DNA of 64,000 nt from Pseudomonas soli (GTDB taxonomy: Bacteria > Pseudomonadota > Gammaproteobacteria > Pseudomonadales > Pseudomonadaceae). The stretch lies in assembly GCF_900110655.1 (NCBI RefSeq), contig NZ_FOEQ01000004.1:304937-368936 (forward strand). The letters are read 5' to 3'. Positions within the stretch are counted from its first letter, which is position 1; every line of letters begins with the position of its first letter. The notes beneath the pieces are model-generated. The model saw nothing but the letters and a program-made list of their open reading frames with translations. It was not told the origin of the DNA and made no database searches. The position numbers were made by a program, and so were the translations under genes. This document shows, piece by piece, positions 35,047-43,491 of the stretch.

Positions 35047-37281
35047 TCAGAAGTCGATGCTTGCGGACAGCTGCACGGTGCGCGGCGCGCCCAGGCCCAG
35101 GCTGGTGAGCAGCGGCATGCCCCAGTAGGCCTTGTTGGTCACGTTCTCCACCGTGCCACGCAAAGTCACCGGGTGGTCGGCCACCTGCAGCCGGTAGCGG
35201 GCACCGACGTCGTAGATGGTGTAGCCGGGAATCGACTGGCTGTTGTCGTCGCTGATGTACTGCTTGGACACGGCCGTGGCGTTGGCGGTCAGGGTCAGGC
35301 CTTCGAGTACCGGGGTATCCCATTCCATGCCCAGCTTGCCCTGCAGTTTTGGCTGGCCGGTGGCGGTCTTGCCTTGCTCGGCGGGGTTCTCGGCCTTGGT
35401 CACCTTGGGATCGAGACGGGCCACGCCGCCCATCAGGCGCACATCGGCCACCGGTGTGCCGAAGAAGCTCCACTCGAGCCCGCGGTTACGTTGCTCGCCG
35501 CCGAAGGAGAACACTTTGGTTACCGGGTTGGTGAAGCTGCTGGGGCGTTCGATCTGGTACAGGCTCAAGGTGTGGGCGAAGTCACCGAGGTCGAGCTTGA
35601 TGCCGACTTCCTTCTGCTTGGACTTGTACGGGGCGAACACCTGGCCGGCGTTGGGCGCGGTAAGCGGGGCGACGGCGCCTTTGCTCAGGCCTTCGATGTA
35701 GTTGGCGTACAGTGACACCTCGTTGGTGACCTTGACCAGCACCGCCGCCGCCGGGGTGGTGGCGCTTTCGTTGTAGCGACTGGTTTGCGCGCCGGTGTCG
35801 ACATTGAAGCTGTCGGTCAGCACCTGCTGGCGGCGCACGCCCAGGGTGAGTTGCAGGCGCTCGTCGAGGAACGACAGGGTGTCGGCCAGGCCGTAGCTGC
35901 TCAGGCGTGATTCGGTGTGGGCGATGGCGGGGTAGCTCCTGGCGGCCTCCGGGCCCCAGACCGGGTGGTAGATGTTGGTGATCCACTCGGCCCCCGGAAC
36001 GTTGCGCCGGCCATAGTCGCGCTGCTTGTCCGAGTAGTGCGTGGCATTGAGCGACCACTGGTGGCCGACGCCGAAAGTGTCGAAATGGCCGCGCAGGCCG
36101 GCTTCGCCCGAGGTCTTCTCCAGGTCGATCTTCAACTGGCCCATGCGCGTCTCGAAGTCGCCGGCGGTGTTGAGCACTTCTGCGAGCATGGTGCCGCTGT
36201 ACTTGTAGTCGGTCTTGCTGGTGCCGGCCGCGGCATAGGCCATGAGGTTGTCGTTGAGGTCATATTCACCGCGCACGATCACGCCCTTGTCGCGGGTCTG
36301 GACGAACCCCCAGTCCGGGTTGAGCAAGGTGTCGGACTTTGGCGGCCTGGGCACGGGCACGCCTGCGGCCAGGCCGATGCCGCGGTTCTGGCCCCTGACC
36401 CGGTCCTCGCTTTCGTACAGGTCGGCGGACAGCCGCGCGCGCTCGCCACGCCAGTCCAGGCCCAGGGCATTGAGCTCGGCCTTCATGCGCTGGTGGGCGG
36501 TGGCGGTGTCGCCGTCGCGGTAGACGCTGTTGAAGCGCACGCCGAACTGTTGTTCCTCGCCGAAGCGACGGCCGACGTCCAGATGCCCGCCGAACTGCGC
36601 GTCCGACATGTAGGTGCCGGTGATCCGCGTCAGCGGTTCGGCGCCCGCGCGTTTGGGCACCAGATTGATGCTGCCGGCCACCGAACCGCCTGGCGGCATG
36701 CCGTTGAGCAGGGCGGACGGGCCCTTGAGCACCTCGACGCGCTCGAACATCTCGGGCGAGATCCGGTAGTAGGGCGCCATGCCGTACAGGCCACCGATGC
36801 TCACGTCACTGATGTTGGAGTTGAAGCCGCGGATCGAGTAGTTCTCGCTGTAGGTGCCCTTGAGGCCGTTGCTGAACACCGATGGATCGGTGGCGGCGAT
36901 CACATCGGTGATGGTCTGGGCCTGGGTGTCCTCGATGTACTTCTCGGTGTAGCTGATGGTGCTGAACGGCGTCTCCATGAAGTCCTTGTTGCCCAGCAGC
37001 CCAACCCGGCCGCCCGAGGCCACCTGGCCACCGGCGTAGACCGGCGGCAATGCACTGGGGGCGTCCAGGCTGCCCTCGATTCGCGTCTCAGTCAGCTCCA
37101 AGCTGCCGTTGGTCTGGCCCTGTCGGGATTTTTCCACTTCCTCGGTCTGCGCCGCAGTCACGTCCATGGACACGCCGCCCAGGCCAAGCAGCAAGGCCAT
37201 GTGCACGGCGGTGAAAGTGCGATTGAGGTCGAAGTGGGGCACAGCCGGCTGCTGCGCCGGGCTGACACGTTGTTGCGACAT
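35047..37281 (-). CDS. TonB-dependent siderophore receptor
   Basis: 744 residues with a signal region at the N-terminus, a plug domain (MFERVEVLKGPSALLNGMPPGGSVAGSINLVPKR is the plug signature) and a 22-strand barrel ending with the outer-membrane terminal phenylalanine (ASIDF). No N-terminal STN signalling domain is seen, so it does not work through a FecI/FecR pair. It imports a ferric siderophore (ferrichrome/ferric-hydroxamate-like families are most similar in plug pattern). A strong Fur box lies at 37356-37370, upstream of its start, so iron starvation should induce it. The 3' end is two bases from the convergent sulfatase-fold gene. Confidence 0.92.
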   Translation of the reverse strand: MSQQRVSPAQQPAVPHFDLNRTFTAVHMALLLGLGGVSMDVTAAQTEEVEKSRQGQTNGSLELTETRIEGSLDAPSALPPVYAGGQVASGGRVGLLGNKDFMETPFSTISYTEKYIEDTQAQTITDVIAATDPSVFSNGLKGTYSENYSIRGFNSNISDVSIGGLYGMAPYYRISPEMFERVEVLKGPSALLNGMPPGGSVAGSINLVPKRAGAEPLTRITGTYMSDAQFGGHLDVGRRFGEEQQFGVRFNSVYRDGDTATAHQRMKAELNALGLDWRGERARLSADLYESEDRVRGQNRGIGLAAGVPVPRPPKSDTLLNPDWGFVQTRDKGVIVRGEYDLNDNLMAYAAAGTSKTDYKYSGTMLAEVLNTAGDFETRMGQLKIDLEKTSGEAGLRGHFDTFGVGHQWSLNATHYSDKQRDYGRRNVPGAEWITNIYHPVWGPEAARSYPAIAHTESRLSSYGLADTLSFLDERLQLTLGVRRQQVLTDSFNVDTGAQTSRYNESATTPAAAVLVKVTNEVSLYANYIEGLSKGAVAPLTAPNAGQVFAPYKSKQKEVGIKLDLGDFAHTLSLYQIERPSSFTNPVTKVFSFGGEQRNRGLEWSFFGTPVADVRLMGGVARLDPKVTKAENPAEQGKTATGQPKLQGKLGMEWDTPVLEGLTLTANATAVSKQYISDDNSQSIPGYTIYDVGARYRLQVADHPVTLRGTVENVTNKAYWGMPLLTSLGLGAPRTVQLSASIDF

Positions 37282-37355
37282 GCTGGATTCCTTTCGATTC
37301 GCAAGTAAGTGAAGGCATTCACTAGGGATTCCGAATCAGAAAGGTAAAACCTCAA

Positions 37356-37370
37356 TGCTAATCGTTATCA
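37356..37370 (-). promoter_or_regulatory. Fur box
   Basis: TGCTAATCGTTATCA matches the Fur core TGATAATNATTATCA at 13 of 15 positions. It lies 75 bases upstream of the TonB receptor ATG and just outside the stop of the LysR gene, so it should control the receptor gene. Confidence 0.8.
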
Positions 37371-37388
37371 TTCCAGGAGGTGTTGGTC

Positions 37389-38336
37389 TTAAGTCGCCGG
37401 CAGTGCCAGTGGGTGCATGGCGCGAAAGCTCTGCGCCTCTTCCACCAACCAGTCATGCACCGCCCGCGCCCCAGGCTGGCTCAACCCGCCCGGGGGATAC
37501 AGCAGCACATAACGCTTGTGGTTGGCGATCGGCACCCCGAACGGCACGATCAGCGCGCCGCGCTCCAGTTCGTCGTTGAGCAGGGTGCGCCGGGCGATGG
37601 CCACGCCGACACCGGCGATGGCGGCCTCGATGGTCAAGTGGTTGCGGTTGAACGTGTGCCCACGGCGCACGTCCAGCCCACTGGCGCCGATGCCGTCGAG
37701 GTAGAACTCCCATTCGGCGTATTCCGAGCTGCCGCGCCAGGCGGTGATGTCATGCAGCAGCGGGTAGTGGGCCAGGCCGGCCGGCCCGTGCAGGGGCGGG
37801 CGACCACGCAGCAGGGCAGGTGAGCACACCGGGAAGATCTGCTCGTCGAGCAGAGGCGTGGAGAGCATCCCCGGATAGCTGCCATCGTTGAGGTCGATGG
37901 CCAGGTCGAAGTCTTCCGGGTGCAGCGCCTGGTTGCTGTCCTCGGCCACCAGGCGCAGCTCGATGTCCGGATAGCGTTGCTGGAAGCGCGGCAGGCGCGG
38001 GGTCAGCCACTTGGCCAGGAACGAGGGAATCGAACGCAGGCGCAAGGTGCCGCGGATCTCGCCGGCATCCAGGCGCAACAGCTCGGCCTCGATGCTGCCG
38101 TAGGCTTCGGCCACGGTCTGCGCCAGGCGTTGGCCTTCGGCGGACAACTCGACGCCGCGAGCACGGCGCAGGAACAGACGAAAGCCCAGGCGCTCCTCGA
38201 GCTGGCGCATCTGCTGGCTGACCGCTCCGGGGGTGATGTGCAGCTCTTCGGCGCAGCGGGTGAACGACAGGTGTCGCGCCGCACAGGAGAACACGTGCAG
38301 CCAGACGAACACCTGGCCATTCAATGGCCCTTTCAT
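37389..38336 (-). CDS. LysR-family regulator (GcvA/DsdC-like)
   Basis: 315 residues with the LysR winged HTH at residues 13-75 (SFTRCAEELHITPGAVSQQMRQLEERLG contains the recognition helix) and a C-terminal periplasmic-binding-like effector domain (PRFQQRYPDIELRLV, GVGVAIARRTLL). The 'F-T-R-A-A-E-E-L-x-x-T-x-x-A-V-S' pattern is of the GcvA/DsdC/AmpR branch. It is divergent from the L-serine ammonia-lyase gene with a 146-base intergenic region, the usual arrangement for an autoregulated LysR activator of its neighbour, so it likely senses serine or a related amino acid. The start at MKGPLNG is the first ATG of the frame. Confidence 0.88.
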   Translation of the reverse strand: MKGPLNGQVFVWLHVFSCAARHLSFTRCAEELHITPGAVSQQMRQLEERLGFRLFLRRARGVELSAEGQRLAQTVAEAYGSIEAELLRLDAGEIRGTLRLRSIPSFLAKWLTPRLPRFQQRYPDIELRLVAEDSNQALHPEDFDLAIDLNDGSYPGMLSTPLLDEQIFPVCSPALLRGRPPLHGPAGLAHYPLLHDITAWRGSSEYAEWEFYLDGIGASGLDVRRGHTFNRNHLTIEAAIAGVGVAIARRTLLNDELERGALIVPFGVPIANHKRYVLLYPPGGLSQPGARAVHDWLVEEAQSFRAMHPLALPAT

Positions 38337-38482
38337 TGTTTAGTCCTGCTAAAGGCTTGTGTAGGAAGTTTCGTTGGTCAAGCTGGCCTGAGCGCGGCAG
38401 TATCGCGCAACTTGGCAATACCACTCAAATTTTTTGGAGAGCCGTGGCGTGTCGCAGATCGCCGCCACGGTCAGGCATTAGC

Positions 38483-39859
38483 ATGGCTATCAGTGTTTTC
38501 GACCTTTTCAAGATTGGCATCGGCCCGTCCAGCTCCCACACCGTCGGCCCCATGCGCGCCGCGGCGACCTTTGCCCAGGCCCTGCGCGAGCGCAGCTTGC
38601 TGGCCCAGGTTCGCCGGGTCGAAGTACGTCTTTATGGCTCGCTGTCGGCCACCGGGGTCGGGCATGCCACCGACCGTGCCTGCCTGTTGGGGCTGATGGG
38701 CCAGTGGCCGGACCGGATCGACCCGCACAGCATCGAGCCACGCATCGACCAGCTGATGCAGGAGCAATGCCTGATGCTCGACGGCAGTCATCCGGTCGAC
38801 TTCCAGTTCAGCCGCGACATGCGCCTGCTGGACGAAAGCCTGGCCTACCATCCCAATGCGATGACCCTGGAAAGCTTCGACGAGCAGGGCAGCCAGTTCA
38901 GCCAGACCTATTTTTCAGTGGGCGGCGGCTTCATCGTCGAACAAGCTGAGATCGATGCGCCTTCGAGCGACGAAGGCCTGGTCGAACTGCCTTACGAGTT
39001 TTCCAGCGGTGCCGAACTACTGGCCCTGTGCAAGGCCCACAACCTCAGCGTCAGTCAGTTGATGCTGGCCAACGAGTGCGCCTGGCGCCCGGAAAATGAA
39101 GTCCGCGAAGGCCTGTTGAAGATCTGGGCGGCGATGGGTGAGTGCGTCGACAACGGCCTGCGCAACGAAGGCATCCTGCCGGGCGGGCTCAAGGTCAAGC
39201 GCCGGGCGGCGCGCCTGCACCGCAGCCTGCAGGAGGTGGGCAAGCCGAACGTGATCGGCTCGACTCTCAGCGCCATGGAGTGGGTCAACCTGTTCGCCCT
39301 GGCGGTCAACGAAGAGAACGCCGCCGGCGGGCGCATGGTCACCGCGCCCACCAACGGCGCAGCCGGCATCATCCCGGCGGTGCTGCACTACTACATGAAA
39401 TTCAACCCCGGCGCCTGTGACGACGATGTGGTGGCGTTTCTCCTGGCCGCTGCCGCAGTGGGCATCCTGTGCAAGAAGAACGCTTCGATTTCCGGCGCCG
39501 AAGTCGGTTGCCAGGGTGAAGTGGGCTCGGCCTGCTCGATGGCTGCCGCAGGGCTCGCCGAGGTGCTTGGCGCGACCCCGCCGCAACTGGAAAACGCCGC
39601 TGAGATCGCTCTGGAGCACAACCTCGGGCTGACCTGCGACCCGGTGGGGGGGCTGGTGCAGATCCCGTGCATCGAGCGCAATGCGATTGCCGCGGTGAAG
39701 GCCATCAACGCCGTGCAGATGGCCTTGCGTGGCGACGGCGAGCACTTCATCTCCCTCGACCGGGTGATCCGCACCATGCGCGATACCGGCGCGGACATGC
39801 ACGCCAACTACAAGGAAACCTCCCGCGGCGGCCTGGCCGTCGCGTTCGTCGAGTGCTGA
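38483..39859 (+). CDS. sdaA: L-serine ammonia-lyase (single-chain, iron-sulfur type)
   Basis: 458 residues, the length of single-chain bacterial L-serine dehydratases. The N-terminal [19 protein letters not shown] motif, the central [18 protein letters not shown] and the cysteine-rich [19 protein letters not shown] region followed by a third cysteine (ligands of the 4Fe-4S cluster) are all present. The enzyme deaminates serine to pyruvate and is oxygen-sensitive. The start at ATG 38483 is the first that gives the conserved N-terminus; a longer frame runs back into the LysR gene and was rejected. The downstream gene encodes a serine-type transporter, so uptake and degradation are coupled. The divergent LysR gene is the probable regulator. 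Confidence 0.93.
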   Translation: MAISVFDLFKIGIGPSSSHTVGPMRAAATFAQALRERSLLAQVRRVEVRLYGSLSATGVGHATDRACLLGLMGQWPDRIDPHSIEPRIDQLMQEQCLMLDGSHPVDFQFSRDMRLLDESLAYHPNAMTLESFDEQGSQFSQTYFSVGGGFIVEQAEIDAPSSDEGLVELPYEFSSGAELLALCKAHNLSVSQLMLANECAWRPENEVREGLLKIWAAMGECVDNGLRNEGILPGGLKVKRRAARLHRSLQEVGKPNVIGSTLSAMEWVNLFALAVNEENAAGGRMVTAPTNGAAGIIPAVLHYYMKFNPGACDDDVVAFLLAAAAVGILCKKNASISGAEVGCQGEVGSACSMAAAGLAEVLGATPPQLENAAEIALEHNLGLTCDPVGGLVQIPCIERNAIAAVKAINAVQMALRGDGEHFISLDRVIRTMRDTGADMHANYKETSRGGLAVAFVEC

Positions 39860-39876
39860 AAAACAAGCGCTGACTG

Positions 39877-39905
39877 CGTGGGGGCGGGCGTGCTCCCACA
39901 ACGTG
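39877..39905. repeat. REP half-unit between sdaA and transporter gene
   Basis: GACTGCGTGGGGGCGGGCGT followed by GCTCCCACA carries the arms of a P. putida REP. The 114-base gap between the two co-directional genes contains no other obvious feature, so it could attenuate readthrough. Confidence 0.5.
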
Positions 39906-39973
39906 CCGCAAAACCTGATTGAACCTGCAACACCCGCTGTACCTGCGACAAAAACAACTACAAGGCGATACCC

Positions 39974-41281
39974 ATGACTGATGTACAAAGCACCACGAGC
40001 GTTCGTGCGCATTCGGCTGCCCCGGCTTCGGCCAGTGGCTCGACCACCTGGAACCGCCACGACACTACCTGGGCCCTGGGCCTGTATGGCACGGCGATCG
40101 GCGCCGGCACCCTGTTCCTGCCGATCAACGCCGGGGTCGGGGGCTTCTGGCCGCTGCTGATACTGGCGCTGCTGGCCTTTCCCATGACCTTCTTCGCCCA
40201 CCGCGCCCTGACGCGCTTCGTGCTGTCCGGGCGCAAAAGTGGCAACGAGGACATCACCGAGGTGGTGGAGGAGCATTTCGGCGTGGGTGCCGGCAAGCTC
40301 ATCACCTTGCTGTACTTCTTCGCCATCTTCCCGATCCTGCTGGTCTACAGCGTGGCATTGACCAATACCCTGACCAGCTTCTTCGAGCACCAGCTGCACA
40401 TCGGCGCGCCGCCCCGAGCGCTGTTGGCATTACTGCTGATCTGCGGGTTGATGATCGTGGTGCGCTGCGGCCAGCAGATCATCGTCAAGGCCATGAGCGT
40501 GCTGGTGTATCCCTTCGTCGCCTCCTTGCTGCTGCTGGCGCTGAGCCTGATCCCCAACTGGAACGGCGCTTTCTTCGCCCAGGCCAACGAGGGCATCAGC
40601 GCCTCGAAGCTGTTGCTGACCTTGTGGCTGGCGATTCCGGTGATGGTGTTCTCGTTCAACCATTCGCCGATCATCTCGGCCTTCGCCGTCGACCAGAAGC
40701 ACCGCTATGGCCATGATGCCGACCGCAAGAGTGGCCGGACCTTGGCCACGGCCCATGTGATGATGGTGCTGACAGTGATGTTCTTCTGCTTCAGCTGCGT
40801 GCTGGCCCTGAGCCCGGCGGACCTGGCTGCGGCCAAGGCGCAGAACATCTCGATCCTGTCGTACCTGGCCAACCACTTCCAGACCCCGGTGATCGCCTTC
40901 GTCGCGCCACTGATCGCGCTGGTGGCAATCACCAAGTCTTTCCTCGGCCACTACATCGGTGCCAGCGAAGGCTTCCAGGGCATGATCGTCAAGAGCCTGC
41001 GTGGGCGCGGCAAGACCTGGCCGGCCAAGCGCCTGGAGCGCGCCACCGCGTTGTTCATGCTGGTGACCTGCTGGGCGGTGGCGACCCTGAACCCGAGCAT
41101 CCTCGGGCTGATCGAGAGCCTCGGTGGGCCGGTGATCGCCTGCCTGCTGTTCCTGATGCCGATGTACGCGGTACAGAAGGTACCAGCGTTGCGCCAGTAC
41201 TCGGGCAAGCTGTCGAATGTGTTCGTGGTGCTGATCGGCTTGACCACGCTGTCGGCGATCGCCTACAGCTTCATGGCCTGA
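39974..41281 (+). CDS. sdaC: Serine/threonine transporter (SdaC/HAAAP family)
   Basis: 435 residues with 11 membrane helices and the hydroxy/aromatic amino-acid permease pattern: GLYGTAIGAGTLFLPINAG near the N-terminus, FSFNHSPIISAFAVDQ in the middle and VAPLIALVAITKSFLGHYIGA near residue 320. The family includes SdaC, TdcC and StpA; it takes up L-serine (or threonine) with protons. Downstream of L-serine ammonia-lyase it fits a role in serine catabolism. Its stop is eight bases before a REP palindrome shared with the convergent DUF1842 gene. Confidence 0.9.
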   Translation: MTDVQSTTSVRAHSAAPASASGSTTWNRHDTTWALGLYGTAIGAGTLFLPINAGVGGFWPLLILALLAFPMTFFAHRALTRFVLSGRKSGNEDITEVVEEHFGVGAGKLITLLYFFAIFPILLVYSVALTNTLTSFFEHQLHIGAPPRALLALLLICGLMIVVRCGQQIIVKAMSVLVYPFVASLLLLALSLIPNWNGAFFAQANEGISASKLLLTLWLAIPVMVFSFNHSPIISAFAVDQKHRYGHDADRKSGRTLATAHVMMVLTVMFFCFSCVLALSPADLAAAKAQNISILSYLANHFQTPVIAFVAPLIALVAITKSFLGHYIGASEGFQGMIVKSLRGRGKTWPAKRLERATALFMLVTCWAVATLNPSILGLIESLGGPVIACLLFLMPMYAVQKVPALRQYSGKLSNVFVVLIGLTTLSAIAYSFMA

Positions 41282-41288
41282 CCTAAGA

Positions 41289-41341
41289 CGCGGGGCAAGC
41301 CCGCTCCCACGTGAACGCGTGGGGGGAGGACTTGCCCCGCG
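41289..41341. repeat. REP palindrome between convergent genes
   Basis: CGCGGGGCAAG (41289-41299) is the exact inverse of CTTGCCCCGCG (41331-41341), with a central GCTCCCACGTGAACGCGTGGG hairpin-like core. It sits between the convergent stops at 41281 and 41353 and may serve as a bidirectional terminator. Confidence 0.75.
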
Positions 41342-41352
41342 GACCGTTCAGA

Positions 41353-41808
41353 TCAGACGCTTTCCAGGTGCCTGATCGCGGCCTTCAGGCGCTCCGCTGG
41401 TTGCGGTTGATCCTGGTGGGTGATGTCCGGCGCCTTGCGCACGCGGCCATGCTGGTCGACCCAATGGCCGTTGATGAAGTAGCGGTAGCTGGCGGTGCCG
41501 GCATTCCAGCCCTGGTCGAGCAAACCCTGCAGGTGGAAGGTCTGGGCAATCTGGCTGAGTGGGCCGCTTGGGCTGCCATCCAGGTGCAGGACAATCGACG
41601 GGCTACCCGCAGGCGCGAACGGCAGTTCGCTGTAGCCACCCCACACCTTGGCCTGGAACACCTGAACCGGATGCGTGGCCCGGATGATGGAAGCCCTGCC
41701 TGTAACCTTCTTCTGCACGGTATTTACCAGCAGGTCGAGGGTCAGGATCGGTGCGCCGAGCAGCCCGTTGCTGACGTTCAGGCGGGTATGAAAAAGTCCG
41801 AAGGACAT
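41353..41808 (-). CDS. DUF1842-like protein, shorter paralogue
   Basis: 151 residues from ATG 41808 (MSFGLFHTRLNVSNG), preceded by GGAGAATC. It is a paralogue of the next gene: LLGAPILTLDLLVNT versus RLQLDLLVYT, and FHLQGLLDQGWNAGTASYRYF versus FELRALLDQDWQKGTASYRYY. The pattern matches what I know of DUF1842, a small soluble beta-rich family of unknown function. There is no signal peptide or membrane segment. The two genes are separated by 19 bases and are clearly one operon. The C-terminus ends in a short amphipathic helix (PAERLKAAIRHLESV). Confidence 0.7.
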   Translation of the reverse strand: MSFGLFHTRLNVSNGLLGAPILTLDLLVNTVQKKVTGRASIIRATHPVQVFQAKVWGGYSELPFAPAGSPSIVLHLDGSPSGPLSQIAQTFHLQGLLDQGWNAGTASYRYFINGHWVDQHGRVRKAPDITHQDQPQPAERLKAAIRHLESV

Positions 41809-41827
41809 GCTGATTCTCCTTGTCTGC

Positions 41828-42421
41828 TCAGGCTTTCTTGGCGGCCTTGGCGGCCGGGCTTTTGGTCGAGGCGAGGGCCTGTTCCAGGGCTTTGCCCACG
41901 GCACCGCTGGTCAGATGCTTGATTTGCGCGACATCACCGGTGGCGATCACTGCCTCCACGGTGGCGTTGTGCAGTTCGGTCGTCAGGTCGACGTTCGCCA
42001 GCGTCTGGATGCGCTTGAGCTCCAGCACGACGGGTACGTTGTCCACCTCGATCCAGCGCTGGCCGTTGTAGTAGCGGTAGCTGGCCGTGCCTTTCTGCCA
42101 GTCCTGGTCGAGCAGCGCGCGCAGTTCGAACTGTTCCGGCGAGTTGGCGTGTGGGCCGCCATGGTTGCCACGCACCGTCAGCAGGATCTTGCCTTCGCTT
42201 GGCGGCTGCACGGTGAGGTAGCTATAGGTGCCCCAGACATCCAGCGCCAGCTCCAGCGGTGGGTTGGTGGTCTGGGTGATCAGCGCGTGGCCGTTGACGC
42301 TGCGGTCTGGCGTGTAGACCAGCAGGTCGAGCTGCAGGCGCGGGGCACCTGGCGCGTTGGTACCAATGAGGTAGGACACCGGGAAAAGACCTTCCGACGG
42401 TGCGAGCAGCGATTCAGACAT
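41828..42421 (-). CDS. DUF1842-like protein with DUF1843-like C-terminus
   Basis: 197 residues starting MSESLLAPSEG, preceded by GGAGGCAATC; the frame has an earlier in-frame ATG at 42457 with no ribosome binding site. Residues 1-135 are a DUF1842-like domain shared with the downstream paralogue, with the central GTASYRYYNGQRW. The extra C-terminal segment, around TVEAVIATGDVAQIKHLTSG, looks like the short helical DUF1843 module, followed by a Lys/Ala-rich tail (KSPAAKAAKKA). No function is known for either domain. A shared ligand or partner for the two paralogues is likely but speculative. Confidence 0.7.
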   Translation of the reverse strand: MSESLLAPSEGLFPVSYLIGTNAPGAPRLQLDLLVYTPDRSVNGHALITQTTNPPLELALDVWGTYSYLTVQPPSEGKILLTVRGNHGGPHANSPEQFELRALLDQDWQKGTASYRYYNGQRWIEVDNVPVVLELKRIQTLANVDLTTELHNATVEAVIATGDVAQIKHLTSGAVGKALEQALASTKSPAAKAAKKA

Positions 42422-42585
42422 GATTGCCTCCGTTGCCTTCGATGAATGAAAAACCAATAGCCATTGCGGCGCAGGCGGGCGAAGCGGCGGAGGAGGTGGG
42501 AGACCGGGCGGGGAGAACAGGCTTGCCCGGTGCGAGCAGCTGTTGGCAGCCGGCTTGTGCAGCCATCCCTGGTACGCGGTGCCGC

Positions 42586-42627
42586 CTGCCTGGCAGCCCG
42601 CTTGAGTTAAGCAGGCCGGCCAGGCAG
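42586..42627. repeat. Inverted repeat upstream of the DUF1842 pair
   Basis: CTGCCTGGC (42586-42594) is inverse to GCCAGGCAG (42619-42627) with a 24-base loop. It lies between the DUF3313 gene's 3' end and the DUF1842 operon start, so it could be a terminator of the former or an operator of the latter; there is no T-run. Confidence 0.35.
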
Positions 42628-42683
42628 TGATGGCATTTTTACAGCATGGCCGACGGGCGGTCGCGCATTGACCATTTGGTCAC

Positions 42684-43361
42684 TTATTTGGCTTTCTGCT
42701 GCAGGGCCACGAAGCTGCGGCGCATGTCGCTGGCCCAGCCATCGAGCACCGGTTTGACGTCGTTCAGGGTCAGCTGCGTGGTGTCGTTCTCCAGGTCCTT
42801 GCCACTGCCCTTGCGAACCACCTGGGCCAGCACATTCTGGCTGGCGCCATCGAGGAAGGCCGCTTCCACGGCGATGTCCACGGCCTGGTCGCGGCCTCCG
42901 GCGGCGGTATTGACCGCTGCGGCGACCAGGGCGATGGGGATCACTTCATAGGGCTTGAGGCCTTCGGTGCTGGTAGAGACCGCAGTGATCGCCGGGCGCA
43001 CCACGATGGTATTCGGGCCGGGCTCCTTGACCAGGGTAAGCACGCTGCCCAGTTCGCGACGCATCGCTTCGTTGAAGTAGCGGGTGATCTCTTGCAGGGT
43101 CTGCGCCGAGATCACGTTGGTCGGCTGCGGCTTTGGGTAGAACTGGCTCGGTTCGATGAACACCTTGGTGTACTGGCTGGCCTTCACGTCCGGGTCGATC
43201 CAGCGCATGACCGGCGCCCCGGAGATGCTTTCGGCCGGCTTCAGGCGGCTGTAGTCCTTGAGAAACCCGGAGTAGTCCTTGGGATCGACCCGGTTGCTGG
43301 AGCAGGCAACCAGGGCCAGCAGAGCAGCGCACAGCAGGGTAGTGCGAGGCAGGTGCTTCAT
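42684..43361 (-). CDS. DUF3313-domain lipoprotein
   Basis: 225 residues from ATG 43361 with a lipoprotein signal (LLCAALLALVACSSNR, lipidated Cys near residue 20). The remaining sequence (DYSGFLKDYSRLKP, then WIDPDVKASQYTKVFIEPSQFYP) is the DUF3313 signature. These are periplasm-facing lipoproteins of unknown function found widely in Pseudomonas; a role in envelope maintenance is only a guess. An alternative ATG five codons upstream (43376) gives the same lipobox. It stands alone, with the next genes convergent or distant. Confidence 0.85.
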   Translation of the reverse strand: MKHLPRTTLLCAALLALVACSSNRVDPKDYSGFLKDYSRLKPAESISGAPVMRWIDPDVKASQYTKVFIEPSQFYPKPQPTNVISAQTLQEITRYFNEAMRRELGSVLTLVKEPGPNTIVVRPAITAVSTSTEGLKPYEVIPIALVAAAVNTAAGGRDQAVDIAVEAAFLDGASQNVLAQVVRKGSGKDLENDTTQLTLNDVKPVLDGWASDMRRSFVALQQKAK

Positions 43362-43491
43362 GATGACGAGGTCCATGAGGGAAGGGGCCAGAACAACGCT
43401 AGCAGGTGGTGGGCCGAAGGCCAGTTTCCGGGTCTTTGATGGGCTGTGTAGTAACCCCAAGTGACGCTGAATCACAGGCATTACAGGGCCG

